Assembly (NCBI RefSeq): GCF_003206645.1
Contig: NZ_PZJP01000003.1
Location: forward strand, 1 to 64,000
Length of the DNA: 64,000 bases
DNA from: Salinicola aestuarinus
GTDB taxonomy: Bacteria > Pseudomonadota > Gammaproteobacteria > Pseudomonadales > Halomonadaceae
Direction: 5' to 3'
The notes under the pieces were generated by a model that was not told the origin of the DNA, made no database searches, and saw only the letters and a list, made by a program, of their open reading frames with translations. This document shows, one piece after another, positions 1 to 8,501 of this stretch (positions within the stretch are counted from its first letter, which is position 1; each line of letters begins with the position of its first letter). Made by a program: the position numbers and the translations under genes.

Positions 1-2566
1 TAAGGCTACCGTTACCGGTGCCGACATCCGTCGCCAGGTCGTAACCCGCAATCGTGCCATCGACGTCGGAGGCCGCCGGCACCTGGCCAGTGAGGACAGT
101 GTTCTCTTCCGTCGTGTCCGTGGCAGCTTGGGCTACCGGGGCGTCGTTAGTGCCGGTCACGGTGAAGCTGGCAGTCTGTGCCACCTCCGCGCCCTGGCTA
201 TCGCGCACGACATAGTCGACGACCACGTCGCGGGTCTGGCCCGCGGCGAGGTTCTGGTAAGCCTGATCAGACGGATCGAGCGTCAGCTGGTTGGTAGCGG
301 CGTCGAAGCTCACGCCCGCCGGCAGCTCGTCCGTGACGACCGCGCTGAGCGTATCGCCGCTGTCGATATCAGCGGCGCCGGTCAGCAGGTCCAGCGAGAC
401 GGCGGCGCCATCTTCGGTGACGTTGGCGGTAAGTTCAGCCGCCACCGTCGGCCCATCGTTGGTGCCGGTGACGGTCACCGTCAAAGTCGCCGTCGACGTG
501 TTGCCCTGACTGTCGCTCACGCCGTAGCTGACCTGCGAGGTTGCCGTTGCTCCCTCACCTAGCGTGTTGAAATCCGTACCCGGATCGAACCGATAGCTTC
601 CGTCCGGCCGAATGACGAAAGCGCCACCGTTAGAGCCGTTGATCGTCTGCCCGACGGCTTCAGCGCTGCCATTGATAGCGACGACGCGCAGCTCGCTGGA
701 CAGGCTATCGGGATCGCTGTCATTGGCAAGAACGCCCAGATCAGCACCGGTCTCGAGCACCTGCTGTTGTCGGGTCGCGCCATCGTCTTCCAGAGCGGCA
801 GGCGGCAGGACGTCCACGGCATAGGTCGTCGCCGTGCTCGCCGAGCCGACATTGCCTGCGGCGTCGGTGTGGCTGACCGCCGCCTGGATAGTGCCGGTCT
901 GCGCCAGCTGACTGCCAGGCACTTCGATAGAGAATGAGCCATCGTCGGCGAGCGAACCGGTGTAGCGCTGGTCACCCACCGTCAGCGTGACGCTGTCACC
1001 TGAGGCGAAATCGCCGGTGACCGTGCCCGTCACCGGGATATCGCGAGCCGACTCTTCGGCGTTGACGATATTGTCGCCGGCGATCGTGTCGAGTTCGATG
1101 CCAAGCGTGGGCGAGGTGACATCGACGCCGTAGTCGCGACTGGCGGTCGCCGAGCCGACGTTACCCGCCGCGTCAGCATGACTAATGACAGCAATCACGG
1201 CGCCACCCTGTGCCTGCAACAGCACGTTCCCCGGGACCTCGACGCTAAACCGAAGGTTTTCATCCACCGTGGTCGTGAACTGCGATTCCCCCACGAGAAG
1301 CGTGACCTGATCACCGGCAGACGCGTCCCCTCCGGCCACACCCGATAGCGCGATCGGCTGGTTGGATTCGGCAGCGTTGACGATGTCATCACCGGCGATG
1401 AAGTCGAGCTGCACCGTTGGCGATGGCGGATCAATGTCGACGCCGTATGGGCGTGAGGAGGTCGCGGTGACGGTGACGTCACCCTGCGTGTGCGTCAGCG
1501 TTACGGTTATCGACGGGTTACCGACCAGCAAAGAACCGGGGACGGTGATGGAAAACGTCAGGTTATCGTCGAGTACGGCAGAATAGGCCGTCTCGCCAAT
1601 CGTGATTGTAACGGCGTCTCCCGGCGCGGCGTCGCCACCGCCTTTGCCCGCCAACACCAGGGGCCCCTGAGATTCTGAACGATTGACGATGTCATCGACG
1701 GCAATGGCGTCGAGCCCAACCGTTACAACAGGGCTGGGCGTGCCGCCCTCACCGCCGCCAGCTGGAGATGTGGCCGTGCCACCGTCATCGCCGCCGGTGG
1801 GAGGTGTCGTCGTATCGCCGTCACCGCCGCCGGTGGGAGGCGTGGTCGTATCGACGTCATCGCCGCCGGTGGGAGGTGTGGTCGTATCGCCGTCATCGCC
1901 GCCGGTGGGAGGTGTGGTCGTATCGCCGTCACCGCCGCCGGCGGGAGGTGTCGTCGTATCGCCGTCATCGCCACCGGTGGGAGGCGTGGTCGTATCGCCG
2001 TCACCGCCGCCGGTGGATGGAGTGGTCGTGCCGCCATCGCCACCGTCAGTTGGTGACACAGGGCCGGGAGGCGTCGCTTCTATGGCGTCGCTCTGAGGAG
2101 AGAATGTCGCCGGCGTCACGGAAACGTCGGCAGGGCTACCGTCTGCCGCCTGATAGCGATAGGCGCTGGCCTCCTGCCGCCCCACACGGGAGATATCGAA
2201 AGGCGAAGAAAAGCCACCATTGCCAGACAGACTACCGCCGCCACCGTCGCCTTGACCGGCAGCCGGCGCTTCCTGAATCGTCGTGGGGTCGACGCCCTCG
2301 GCAATGGCCTGCTGCAGTGCCGCGATGTCGGGATCGGTGATCGCTGCATCGCCGCCGAGCGTGGCGATGCCGTCGACGATCTCGACCTCTGAGGCCACAC
2401 CCGATGCGATCGGCAGGACAGTGCCATCCGCAAGAATGACCCGCCCACCCTCCGGCGCGAGTAGCGTCGCACCTTCCGGGATTGCCATGCCCGAGACCAG
2501 AAGTTTCCTGGGCTCCAGAATGAAAACGGTCCCGTCGATTCGAGCAATCGTGAGCATGGCGGCCAT
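1..2566 (-). CDS. LapA/BapA-type giant adhesin, N-terminal part (runs off left edge)
   Basis: About 855 residues are visible; the C-terminus lies outside the window. ATG at 2566 is preceded by AAGGGG nine bases upstream. Residues 1-100 form a compact module (ILEP, ILADG, IVDG, DPDIAALQQAI) like the N-terminal retention domain of LapA/BapA adhesins, which plugs the outer-membrane TolC-like exporter. It ends in P101-A102-A103-G104 then a Gly-rich linker, which matches the di-alanine site cut by LapG-type periplasmic proteases. Residues ~173-280 are a Thr/Pro/Gly/Asp repeat with a 12-residue period. Three ~100-residue Ig-like repeats begin near 284, 383 and 489, each with an (A/G)DDIVN or GDNIVN motif. 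From ~590 come VCBS/cadherin-like repeats ending TVTVTGTNDGP or TVTGTNDAP. Probable role: biofilm and surface attachment by a type I secreted protein held at the cell surface. No lapG, lapD or type I secretion genes are in the window. Confidence 0.9.
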   Translation of the reverse strand, partial: MAAMLTIARIDGTVFILEPRKLLVSGMAIPEGATLLAPEGGRVILADGTVLPIASGVASEVEIVDGIATLGGDAAITDPDIAALQQAIAEGVDPTTIQEAPAAGQGDGGGGSLSGNGGFSSPFDISRVGRQEASAYRYQAADGSPADVSVTPATFSPQSDAIEATPPGPVSPTDGGDGGTTTPSTGGGDGDTTTPPTGGDDGDTTTPPAGGGDGDTTTPPTGGDDGDTTTPPTGGDDVDTTTPPTGGGDGDTTTPPTGGDDGGTATSPAGGGEGGTPSPVVTVGLDAIAVDDIVNRSESQGPLVLAGKGGGDAAPGDAVTITIGETAYSAVLDDNLTFSITVPGSLLVGNPSITVTLTHTQGDVTVTATSSRPYGVDIDPPSPTVQLDFIAGDDIVNAAESNQPIALSGVAGGDASAGDQVTLLVGESQFTTTVDENLRFSVEVPGNVLLQAQGGAVIAVISHADAAGNVGSATASRDYGVDVTSPTLGIELDTIAGDNIVNAEESARDIPVTGTVTGDFASGDSVTLTVGDQRYTGSLADDGSFSIEVPGSQLAQTGTIQAAVSHTDAAGNVGSASTATTYAVDVLPPAALEDDGATRQQQVLETGADLGVLANDSDPDSLSSELRVVAINGSAEAVGQTINGSNGGAFVIRPDGSYRFDPGTDFNTLGEGATATSQVSYGVSDSQGNTSTATLTVTVTGTNDGPTVAAELTANVTEDGAAVSLDLLTGAADIDSGDTLSAVVTDELPAGVSFDAATNQLTLDPSDQAYQNLAAGQTRDVVVDYVVRDSQGAEVAQTASFTVTGTNDAPVAQAATDTTEENTVLTGQVPAASDVDGTIAGYDLATDVGTGNGSL
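1738..2058 (-). repeat. 36-bp coding minisatellite in the adhesin
   Basis: About nine tandem units of 36 bp, each coding for 12 residues of the type TGGDDGDTTTPP with G/D and T/A alternation between units. The units are near identical at DNA level, so the array is prone to length change by slippage or recombination without loss of frame. It forms the linker between the retention module and the first Ig-like repeat. Confidence 0.9.
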
Positions 2567-2846
2567 CGGTCACATCCCCTTGCGATGTCGTGGGAGGCGA
2601 ATCGTAAGCGATTCGTAACACCCGTTAAGCACAAAATAACGGTTCGATTGACGACCTCTCATACATTTTTCTTAATGGATCGCCGAATTTTAATTAATCG
2701 TAACCATAGTGTATGCGATTTCGTCGCTGCACTCGTCAATTAACGTGACCTCGAACGCTATCCCGCGACAGGCCGATTCACCCCAAAACGCCTGTCGGGC
2801 TATGATCGAGGGCTTGCAACTTCCTTCCCTCCGTTCAGAGACCGAT
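2567..2846. promoter_or_regulatory. divergent control region, adhesin / aminotransferase
   Basis: 280 bp, clearly more AT-rich than the genes, between divergent starts. Next to the adhesin start are two perfect inverted repeats: CGAATCG-TAAG-CGATTC (2598-2615) and CCGTTA-N9-TAACGG (2622-2642). Both would lie in the adhesin leader or promoter. I could not assign a convincing -35/-10 pair. Confidence 0.45.
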
Positions 2847-4046
2847 ATGACCGACATGATTCCCGCCTCGCTTCGCCCCTTCTGTTCTTCCCGCGTGCAG
2901 GAGATGCCCGACAACCAGATCGTCGCCGTCGCGGATCTGGCGCGTCATGATGCCAGCGTGGTGCGACTCTGGATCGGGGAGGGGGATCTGCCCACGCCGG
3001 AGCCGATCAAGCAGGCGGCGATGGAAGCGATCGGTCACGACGACACGCGCTACACCTACTCGCAGGGAACGCCCGCACTGCGCCAAGCGCTGTCGGACTA
3101 CCATCATCGCCACTGGCAAGTCTCGGTCGATCCGAGCCGCTTCTGCGTGTCGGTCGGCGGCATGAACGCGGTAGTCATGGCGATGCAGGCGATTCTCGAC
3201 GAGGGCGACGAGGTCATCATGCCATCGCCCGCGTGGCCCAATGCCAAGCAGGTGATCGCCATTACCGGTGGGGTCAACGTGCCCGTGGCGTTCGACTTTC
3301 AGGACGACGGGGAGATCGTGCTGGATCTCGACAAGCTCTTCGCCGCGGTTACCGAGCGTACCCGTGCCATCTTCATCAATTCGCCCTCCAACCCGACGGG
3401 CTGGCGCATGCCGCTGGCGGACATGCAGCGGCTGCGCGACTTCTGTCGCGAGAAAGGCCTCTGGATCGTCGCCGATGAGGTCTACAACCACTTCGTTTAC
3501 GACGGCGAAGCGCCGGCGGCCTCCTTTCTGCAGATCTGCGAGCCGTCAGATCGGCTACTGGTCACCAACACTTTCTCCAAGAACTGGTGCATGACAGGCT
3601 GGCGCGCCGGCTGGGTGGTCTTCCCCGACGGCATGGATCAGCTCTTCGCCCGGCTCTGCCAGTACAACACCACGGGCGTCGCTTCTTTCATTCAACAGGC
3701 CTGCGTCACGGCGCTGGAGACCGGCGACGACTTCATCGCTCATCAGGTGGCGCGCTGCCGGCAGTCGCGTCAGATTCTGGTCGACGGCCTGTCACCGCTC
3801 GACAACGTCACCGTCTTCTCGCCCCAGGGCACTTTCTATCTGTTCTTCAAGGTTCACGGCCTGAGCGGCTCCAGCCTGGAAGTCGCCAAGCGGATTCTGC
3901 GCGAGGCGAAGGTTGGCGTGGCCCCGGGTAGCGCCTTTGGTCCGGAAGGCGACGACTATCTCAGAATCTGCTTCGCGGTCGCCCCGACACTCGCCGAGGA
4001 AGCACTGACGCGACTGGTGCCCTTTCTGAAAACCCTCGCCGCCTGA
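2847..4046 (+). CDS. PLP-dependent class I/II aminotransferase
   Basis: 399 residues, the usual size for the fold-type I aspartate/aromatic aminotransferase family. SNPTGW lies near residue 180. The PLP-binding lysine is K245 in FSKNWCMTGWRAGW. VADEVY supplies the cofactor aspartate and tyrosine, and a C-terminal LRICFAV segment carries the substrate carboxylate arginine. The frame is open further upstream (to 2709), but family alignments begin around MTDMIPASLRPF, so ATG at 2847 is chosen; its ribosome site (CAGAGA) is weak. It is a lone gene between the adhesin and a strong terminator. The amino-donor specificity cannot be read from sequence alone. Confidence 0.9.
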   Translation: MTDMIPASLRPFCSSRVQEMPDNQIVAVADLARHDASVVRLWIGEGDLPTPEPIKQAAMEAIGHDDTRYTYSQGTPALRQALSDYHHRHWQVSVDPSRFCVSVGGMNAVVMAMQAILDEGDEVIMPSPAWPNAKQVIAITGGVNVPVAFDFQDDGEIVLDLDKLFAAVTERTRAIFINSPSNPTGWRMPLADMQRLRDFCREKGLWIVADEVYNHFVYDGEAPAASFLQICEPSDRLLVTNTFSKNWCMTGWRAGWVVFPDGMDQLFARLCQYNTTGVASFIQQACVTALETGDDFIAHQVARCRQSRQILVDGLSPLDNVTVFSPQGTFYLFFKVHGLSGSSLEVAKRILREAKVGVAPGSAFGPEGDDYLRICFAVAPTLAEEALTRLVPFLKTLAA

Positions 4047-4096
4047 GGCGGACAAGCCCTGTTCGCGCCCTCGCCGATGATGCCGCCAACAACGCC

Positions 4097-4131
4097 AAAC
4101 GCCCGCCGATCGCTGTGATCGGCGGGCGTTT
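4097..4131. terminator. bidirectional terminator, aminotransferase / adenine deaminase
   Basis: Perfect 15-bp stem, AAACGCCCGCCGATC paired with GATCGGCGGGCGTTT, with a 5-base loop. T-rich in both directions and placed between convergent genes. Confidence 0.85.
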
Positions 4132-4193
4132 CATTGTCGAGCGACACGGGGTCCATCCTCGCTGGCCGAGCCAGCGGGCCCCTACCGTAGGGG

Positions 4194-5186
4194 TTAGCCG
4201 CTGGCGAGACGCTGCTGCAGCTCGGCGCGACGGGGCTCGGGCATGAAAGCGACATCGATGGCGTTCGCCGCCAGCGCCTTGAACGTCTCCCGATCCCAGT
4301 CAAAGGCGTCCGCGCAGGCGATGAAGTTGTCCAGCACGCCGCCGCCAAAGTAAGCCGGGTCGTCGGAGTTGATGGTGACTTTCAGGCCCTTGTCGAGCAT
4401 CGCCGGCAGCGGATGCGCCGTCATTGTCTCCACCACCTTGAGCCGCACGTTGGAGAGCGGGCAGACGGTCAGTGGCATCTGTACGTCACGTAGCCGCGCG
4501 ACCAGCGCCTCATCCTGCAGGCAGGCGACACCGTGATCGATCCGACAGACGTCGAGCACGTCCAGCGCCTCGAGGATGTAGGTCGCCGGACCCTCCTCGC
4601 CTGCGTGAGCGACCCGAGGAAGTCCCAGCGCTTTCGCACGCTCGAATACCGCCGCGAACTTGCTCGGCGGGTTGCCAAGCTCTGCGCTGTCGAGCCCTAC
4701 CGCGGCGATTTGCGCATGATAGGGCGCGGCCTGCTCGAGCACCGCCATCGCCTCGTCGGCACTGCGATCGCGCAGAAAGCTCATGATCAGCGCCGAGGTC
4801 ATGTCCCAGCGGTTTTCCGCCTCACGCATTGCCCGCTCGAGCCCCGCGAAGGGGACCGACAACGCCACCCCGCGGCTCATGTGCGCCTGCGGGTCGAAGG
4901 AGAGCTCCACGTGGACGACACCCTCGGCGGCGGCGCGGGAAAAATAATCCATCGCCAGATCGAAGAAGTCCTGCTCGGTGTGCAGCACGCCCATGCCCTG
5001 ATAGTAGAGATCGAGGAACGACTGCAGGTCCTTGAAATCGTAGGCAGCGCGGGCCTCGTCGACGGTGGCGTAGGGCAGCGAAACGCCGTTGCGTTCGGCG
5101 AGAGTGAACATCAGCTCCGGCTCCAGGGAGCCCTCGATATGGAGATGCAGTTCGACCTTGGGTAGATCACGCAGCCAAGTCTTCAC
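4194..5186 (-). CDS. adenine deaminase of the adenosine deaminase family
   Basis: 330 residues. It hydrolyses the 6-amino group of a purine. Zn ligands H14 and H16 are in ELHLHIEG, the next histidine and the catalytic Glu are in VAHAGEEGP (~residue 194), then IDHGV (~217) and NSDDPAYFGG (~274) with the Zn-binding aspartate. The sequence closely resembles the Pseudomonas PA0148 type (VGLDSAELGNPPSKF, YFGGGVLDNF), a subgroup shown to act on adenine rather than adenosine. I therefore favour adenine deaminase (adenine to hypoxanthine) over the default label adenosine deaminase. That is family knowledge applied here, not proof. It is separated by 122 bp from the upstream exporter gene on the same strand. 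Confidence 0.85.
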   Translation of the reverse strand: MKTWLRDLPKVELHLHIEGSLEPELMFTLAERNGVSLPYATVDEARAAYDFKDLQSFLDLYYQGMGVLHTEQDFFDLAMDYFSRAAAEGVVHVELSFDPQAHMSRGVALSVPFAGLERAMREAENRWDMTSALIMSFLRDRSADEAMAVLEQAAPYHAQIAAVGLDSAELGNPPSKFAAVFERAKALGLPRVAHAGEEGPATYILEALDVLDVCRIDHGVACLQDEALVARLRDVQMPLTVCPLSNVRLKVVETMTAHPLPAMLDKGLKVTINSDDPAYFGGGVLDNFIACADAFDWDRETFKALAANAIDVAFMPEPRRAELQQRLASG

Positions 5187-5308
5187 GAGCGTTCCTCGCC
5201 AGTTGAATGAATGCGCGCAGGATGCCGAAAAGCAACGCCTGAGGCAAAGCGCCGATTTTGAAGCGTCGACCGGTCACACTCGCGCCCGACGCTAACTCGC
5301 GACCGACG

Positions 5309-5941
5309 CTACAGTCGCGCAGTGAGCAGGCGCACACCGAGGGCGATCATTGCCACGCCAAGCACGCGGTCGATCCAGTGGCCGAATCGCCGAAAGGCGC
5401 GATGCACCGGCGGCGTCGACAGCAGCAGCGCCACGGCCGAGAACCAGCCGAGCTGAACCAGCATGATCCAAATGCCGTAGATCGCGATCTGATAGAGCGG
5501 CATCGCGGGAGTCAGGACGACGGTGAACAGCGAGACGAAGTAGATTGGCGCCTTCGGATTCAGCGCATTGCAGAGAAAGCCCGCGCCCACCGTGCGCCAG
5601 GCCGAGCGACCCGCTGGCGTTTCACCGTCAACAGGCACGACACCTGCGCCACCGGGACGCGCTCGCAGCCCCGAAACCCCCAAATAGAGAAGATAGCCGC
5701 CGCCCAGCAGCTTGATCGCCCACAGCGCGCTCTCGGAGTTGGCGATCACGGCTGCCAGCCCGAAAGCAGAGTAGACAATATGAATCGAGAGCCCGAGCGC
5801 GATCCCTAGACTGCAGAGCAGCCCCACCCGTTTGCCGTGGTTAAGCGTCTGCTGGGTGACGAGAACGAAGTCCGGCCCCGGTGATGCCGCCGCCAACAGA
5901 TGCACGAAGGTGACGAGAATCAGACCATGTAGCAATTCCAT
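5309..5941 (-). CDS. LysE/RhtB-family amino acid exporter
   Basis: 210 residues with about six hydrophobic segments. Family signatures are SPGPDF after the first helix and LNPKAPIYF in the middle. An in-frame start exists upstream at 5974, but ATG at 5941 has CAGGA seven bases before it and begins directly at the first transmembrane helix, so it is preferred. The family exports amino acids such as homoserine, threonine, lysine or leucine across the inner membrane; the substrate here is unknown. It lies downstream of the HAD gene on the same strand with a 156-bp gap. Confidence 0.85.
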   Translation of the reverse strand: MELLHGLILVTFVHLLAAASPGPDFVLVTQQTLNHGKRVGLLCSLGIALGLSIHIVYSAFGLAAVIANSESALWAIKLLGGGYLLYLGVSGLRARPGGAGVVPVDGETPAGRSAWRTVGAGFLCNALNPKAPIYFVSLFTVVLTPAMPLYQIAIYGIWIMLVQLGWFSAVALLLSTPPVHRAFRRFGHWIDRVLGVAMIALGVRLLTARL

Positions 5942-6097
5942 GAGTATTCCTGCGGCGCTGAATGATGGCCCCAAGCGTCGAACCTAGAAGCCAATCTCAT
6001 GATCGAACATTTCCGCCGCCAGGCCTACTGAAACCACCGAACGAATGCTCGCCGGCTAACGGCGCGGCCTGCGCTCAACCCCGAGCCACCTTCCGTG

Positions 6098-6838
6098 CTA
6101 GCGCAACCCATCCTCGCCGGATGCGAGCGTGCGTCGATGCGCCTCGGCCAGTTCCGCCATGCTGTTGAAACGGAAATCGATGCTTGGCCTCTCGCCGGGA
6201 TCCATGGTGGCGCCGAAGCCTGCCTTGTCATGACGGCGATAGATCCAGCAGTTGGCGAGACTGTGGCGATTGGCTGGCTGGTGATCGTGGAACAGGCTCT
6301 CAGCGGTGTGCAGGATCTGCGCGCGATCAATGCCGCGCTCGCCGAGCTTCTCCAGCAGGTAGTCGAAGTTGCGCGGCGCCGGCTTGTAGGACCCGATGTC
6401 TTCGGCGGTGTAGACCGCATCGAAGGCGACACCGAGCTTCTGCTGGCTGTACGCGAAGCTCTCGTTATCGACGTTGGAGAGCACCACCAGCCGGTAGTGC
6501 TGCTTGAGATAGGCGAGCGACTCGGCGGTATCGGCAAACGCGGGCCACTGTTTGACGAAGTCGCCATAGGCCTGGCACTCCTCATGCGTCACGCTCACGC
6601 CCCACTCTTCCGCCAACCGCTTGTAGACCACCGCCAGCAGCAGTCGATATTGCAGATGTGGCGTGTAGCGCTGCTGCGTCGACTCGTGGCGCGCGTGCGC
6701 CTCGAGCATCTCGTCGCGGGTGAGACGCCGCGCCGTGCGCCGCAGCAGCGGTTGGAGACCGGCAACCATGCCGCTCTCCCAGTCGATGAGCGTGCCGTAA
6801 ACGTCAAAGGTAAGGGTCGTGAAGTCGTTGAGCTGCAT
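6098..6838 (-). CDS. HAD-family hydrolase, haloacid dehalogenase type II-like
   Basis: 246 residues. The motif I nucleophile is D12 in TFDVYGTLIDWE, motif II is LSNVDN, and motif III lysine is in SYKPAPRNF. The cap region between motifs I and II fits subclass I (L-2-haloacid dehalogenase-like). ATG at 6838 is chosen over an upstream in-frame start because motif I must be near the N-terminus. The motif IV region reads HTAESLFHDH, less typical than the dehalogenase form, so a phosphatase activity is as likely as dehalogenation. It follows the pucR-like gene closely (60 bp), probably in one transcript. Confidence 0.8.
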   Translation of the reverse strand: MQLNDFTTLTFDVYGTLIDWESGMVAGLQPLLRRTARRLTRDEMLEAHARHESTQQRYTPHLQYRLLLAVVYKRLAEEWGVSVTHEECQAYGDFVKQWPAFADTAESLAYLKQHYRLVVLSNVDNESFAYSQQKLGVAFDAVYTAEDIGSYKPAPRNFDYLLEKLGERGIDRAQILHTAESLFHDHQPANRHSLANCWIYRRHDKAGFGATMDPGERPSIDFRFNSMAELAEAHRRTLASGEDGLR

Positions 6839-6898
6839 GACTCTCTCGGATCGAGGAATGGAGGGGGCGAGTCGCAATCAAGCAAGAGCGCGTGCCGG

Positions 6899-8500
6899 TC
6901 AGCCGGCCCTTTCGTCGAGCAGTCGCACGGCGATCTGTAGCTGTAGCCGCGTCTCCGGATCGGTGAGATCCCGTTTCAGCGCGCGCTCCAGCCGCTCGAG
7001 ACGATAGCGCAGCGTGCTGATGTGAATGTCGAGTGTTCGCGCCGTCTGCGCAAGCTGGAACCCGCTGGCACCGAGCGCCTGGAGTGTCGCAAGCGCCGTC
7101 TCACGCCGCTCGCCCTGGCCCAGCGCCTCGGAGACCCGGGCCAGAAAGAGCTGGCGCGCTTCGGCATCGCCAGCCAGTACCCGGTCGAACAACAGCGTTT
7201 CAAAATCTCGCCGTTCGCCGGGCTCGAGTGATACCAGCAGCCGAGCAACATCCCCGGCACCGCGAGCGATCGCCTCGGCTCCCGCCACCTCGCGGCTGAC
7301 CGCCATCGCCACCTCGCCATCGCCCAGCTGCTGCCAGAGCGTGTCGGTGGAGACCTCGACGCGCAGCAGGAATAGAAGCTGATTGAGCGATACCGAGATC
7401 AGCCGCGGCTGGCCTCGGGCCTTGAGCCAGCGCCCCAGGCGCTGCTCCCAGCGTTCCCGATGGGCGAGCCCTTCCCGACTGAGCGGCACCGGTTCGTCGA
7501 GCAGGATCGCGCAGACGCGATAGTGCGCCTCGGGCTCCCAGCCCTGAAGGGCGGCGCGTTCGAGCGCCGCGGGCGTTGCCTCGAAGCGGCCCTCCAGCAG
7601 CGAGTCGACGAAGGCGTAGCCGAGCCGAATTTCTTGGGCCTGCAGCGCCTGCTGATGCGACAGATGCAGCGCCGAAATCAACGCAGCCTGCTCTGCCGCC
7701 CGACGCTCGAGCTCGCTGACCCGAGACGCCGACTCATCGATCCACAGTGTTGCCGCCGGCGTCTCCCGCACCCGCACCGGGCACGCCAGCAGCGCCGCGC
7801 CAGCGTTCTCGTCATGCAGCGAGCGCGCGGTCCCATCGCTCGCCAACCGCTGCGCCTCGAGCAGCATCGACGATACCGGCGGATAGCGCTCACCGGCTGC
7901 GAGACTCCCGCCAAGCCACTCACCTTCTAGCCCGGTGAAGAACACCGCTCGGGAGAGCAGGTCACTCAGGGCAACCGCAATGTCGCCCAGGTTGCGCGCC
8001 GTCAGCGCCGAGCGGGTCAGGTCACGGTGGATACGCTCCGCCTTGGCGATAAGCTGACCCTGGCGGGCGATCAGCCAGGCGTGCACCTCCTCGGTGATCT
8101 GGCTGAATGGCACTTCCCACGGAATTTCGAGCAGCGGAAAGTCGAGCGTCTGGGCGACGCGCCGACTGGTCTCGGGAAAGGCATCGAGAAACCGCGGCAC
8201 CGCCAGCGCGACGCCGGCAAGCCCGCGCTCGACCAACGCTTCGATGAGCGAACGCTCGGCACTCGGGTCATCGGGCCAGTGATAACCGGTGGTCAGTAGC
8301 AGCTGACCCGGCTGCACCCAGGCGACGATGTCCGGATGATCGACCATGTGCACCCAGCGCAGCGGCCGCGAGAGCGAGCCCGCCCCGGCCACGACCCGCG
8401 CGTGACGCAGCGGGGTTTCCACCATGGCGGTGGCGAGATCCAGTGCCGCCGGAAGCTCCGATGCCAGGCGGCCGGCGGCGTGCCCGTCACTCGCCGTCAC
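6899..8500 (-). CDS. PucR-family transcriptional regulator
   Basis: 533 residues from the GTG at 8500. The N-terminal PucR ligand-sensing domain covers about residues 25-160 (RWVHMVDHPDIVAWVQPGQL is typical), a GGDEF/CdaR-like middle follows, and the C-terminal PucR-type helix-turn-helix reads TARTLDIHISTLRYRLERLE. A TTG 39 bases upstream would overlap the dehydrogenase gene. The GTG sits one base past that gene's TGA (TGATGTG), which suggests translational coupling. Regulators of this family control purine, amino acid or GABA catabolism next to them, so the adjacent aldehyde dehydrogenase is its likely target. Confidence 0.8.
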   Translation of the reverse strand: MTASDGHAAGRLASELPAALDLATAMVETPLRHARVVAGAGSLSRPLRWVHMVDHPDIVAWVQPGQLLLTTGYHWPDDPSAERSLIEALVERGLAGVALAVPRFLDAFPETSRRVAQTLDFPLLEIPWEVPFSQITEEVHAWLIARQGQLIAKAERIHRDLTRSALTARNLGDIAVALSDLLSRAVFFTGLEGEWLGGSLAAGERYPPVSSMLLEAQRLASDGTARSLHDENAGAALLACPVRVRETPAATLWIDESASRVSELERRAAEQAALISALHLSHQQALQAQEIRLGYAFVDSLLEGRFEATPAALERAALQGWEPEAHYRVCAILLDEPVPLSREGLAHRERWEQRLGRWLKARGQPRLISVSLNQLLFLLRVEVSTDTLWQQLGDGEVAMAVSREVAGAEAIARGAGDVARLLVSLEPGERRDFETLLFDRVLAGDAEARQLFLARVSEALGQGERRETALATLQALGASGFQLAQTARTLDIHISTLRYRLERLERALKRDLTDPETRLQLQIAVRLLDERAG

Positions 8501-8501
8501 A

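Noticed and set aside
1738..2058. Regular 36-bp repeats that could look like a CRISPR array
   Set aside because: Units are directly adjacent without unique spacers, remain in frame, and encode the Thr/Pro-rich linker of the adhesin.
2709..2846. N-terminal extension of the aminotransferase to 2709
   Set aside because: It runs through the AT-rich divergent promoter region and has no family counterpart.
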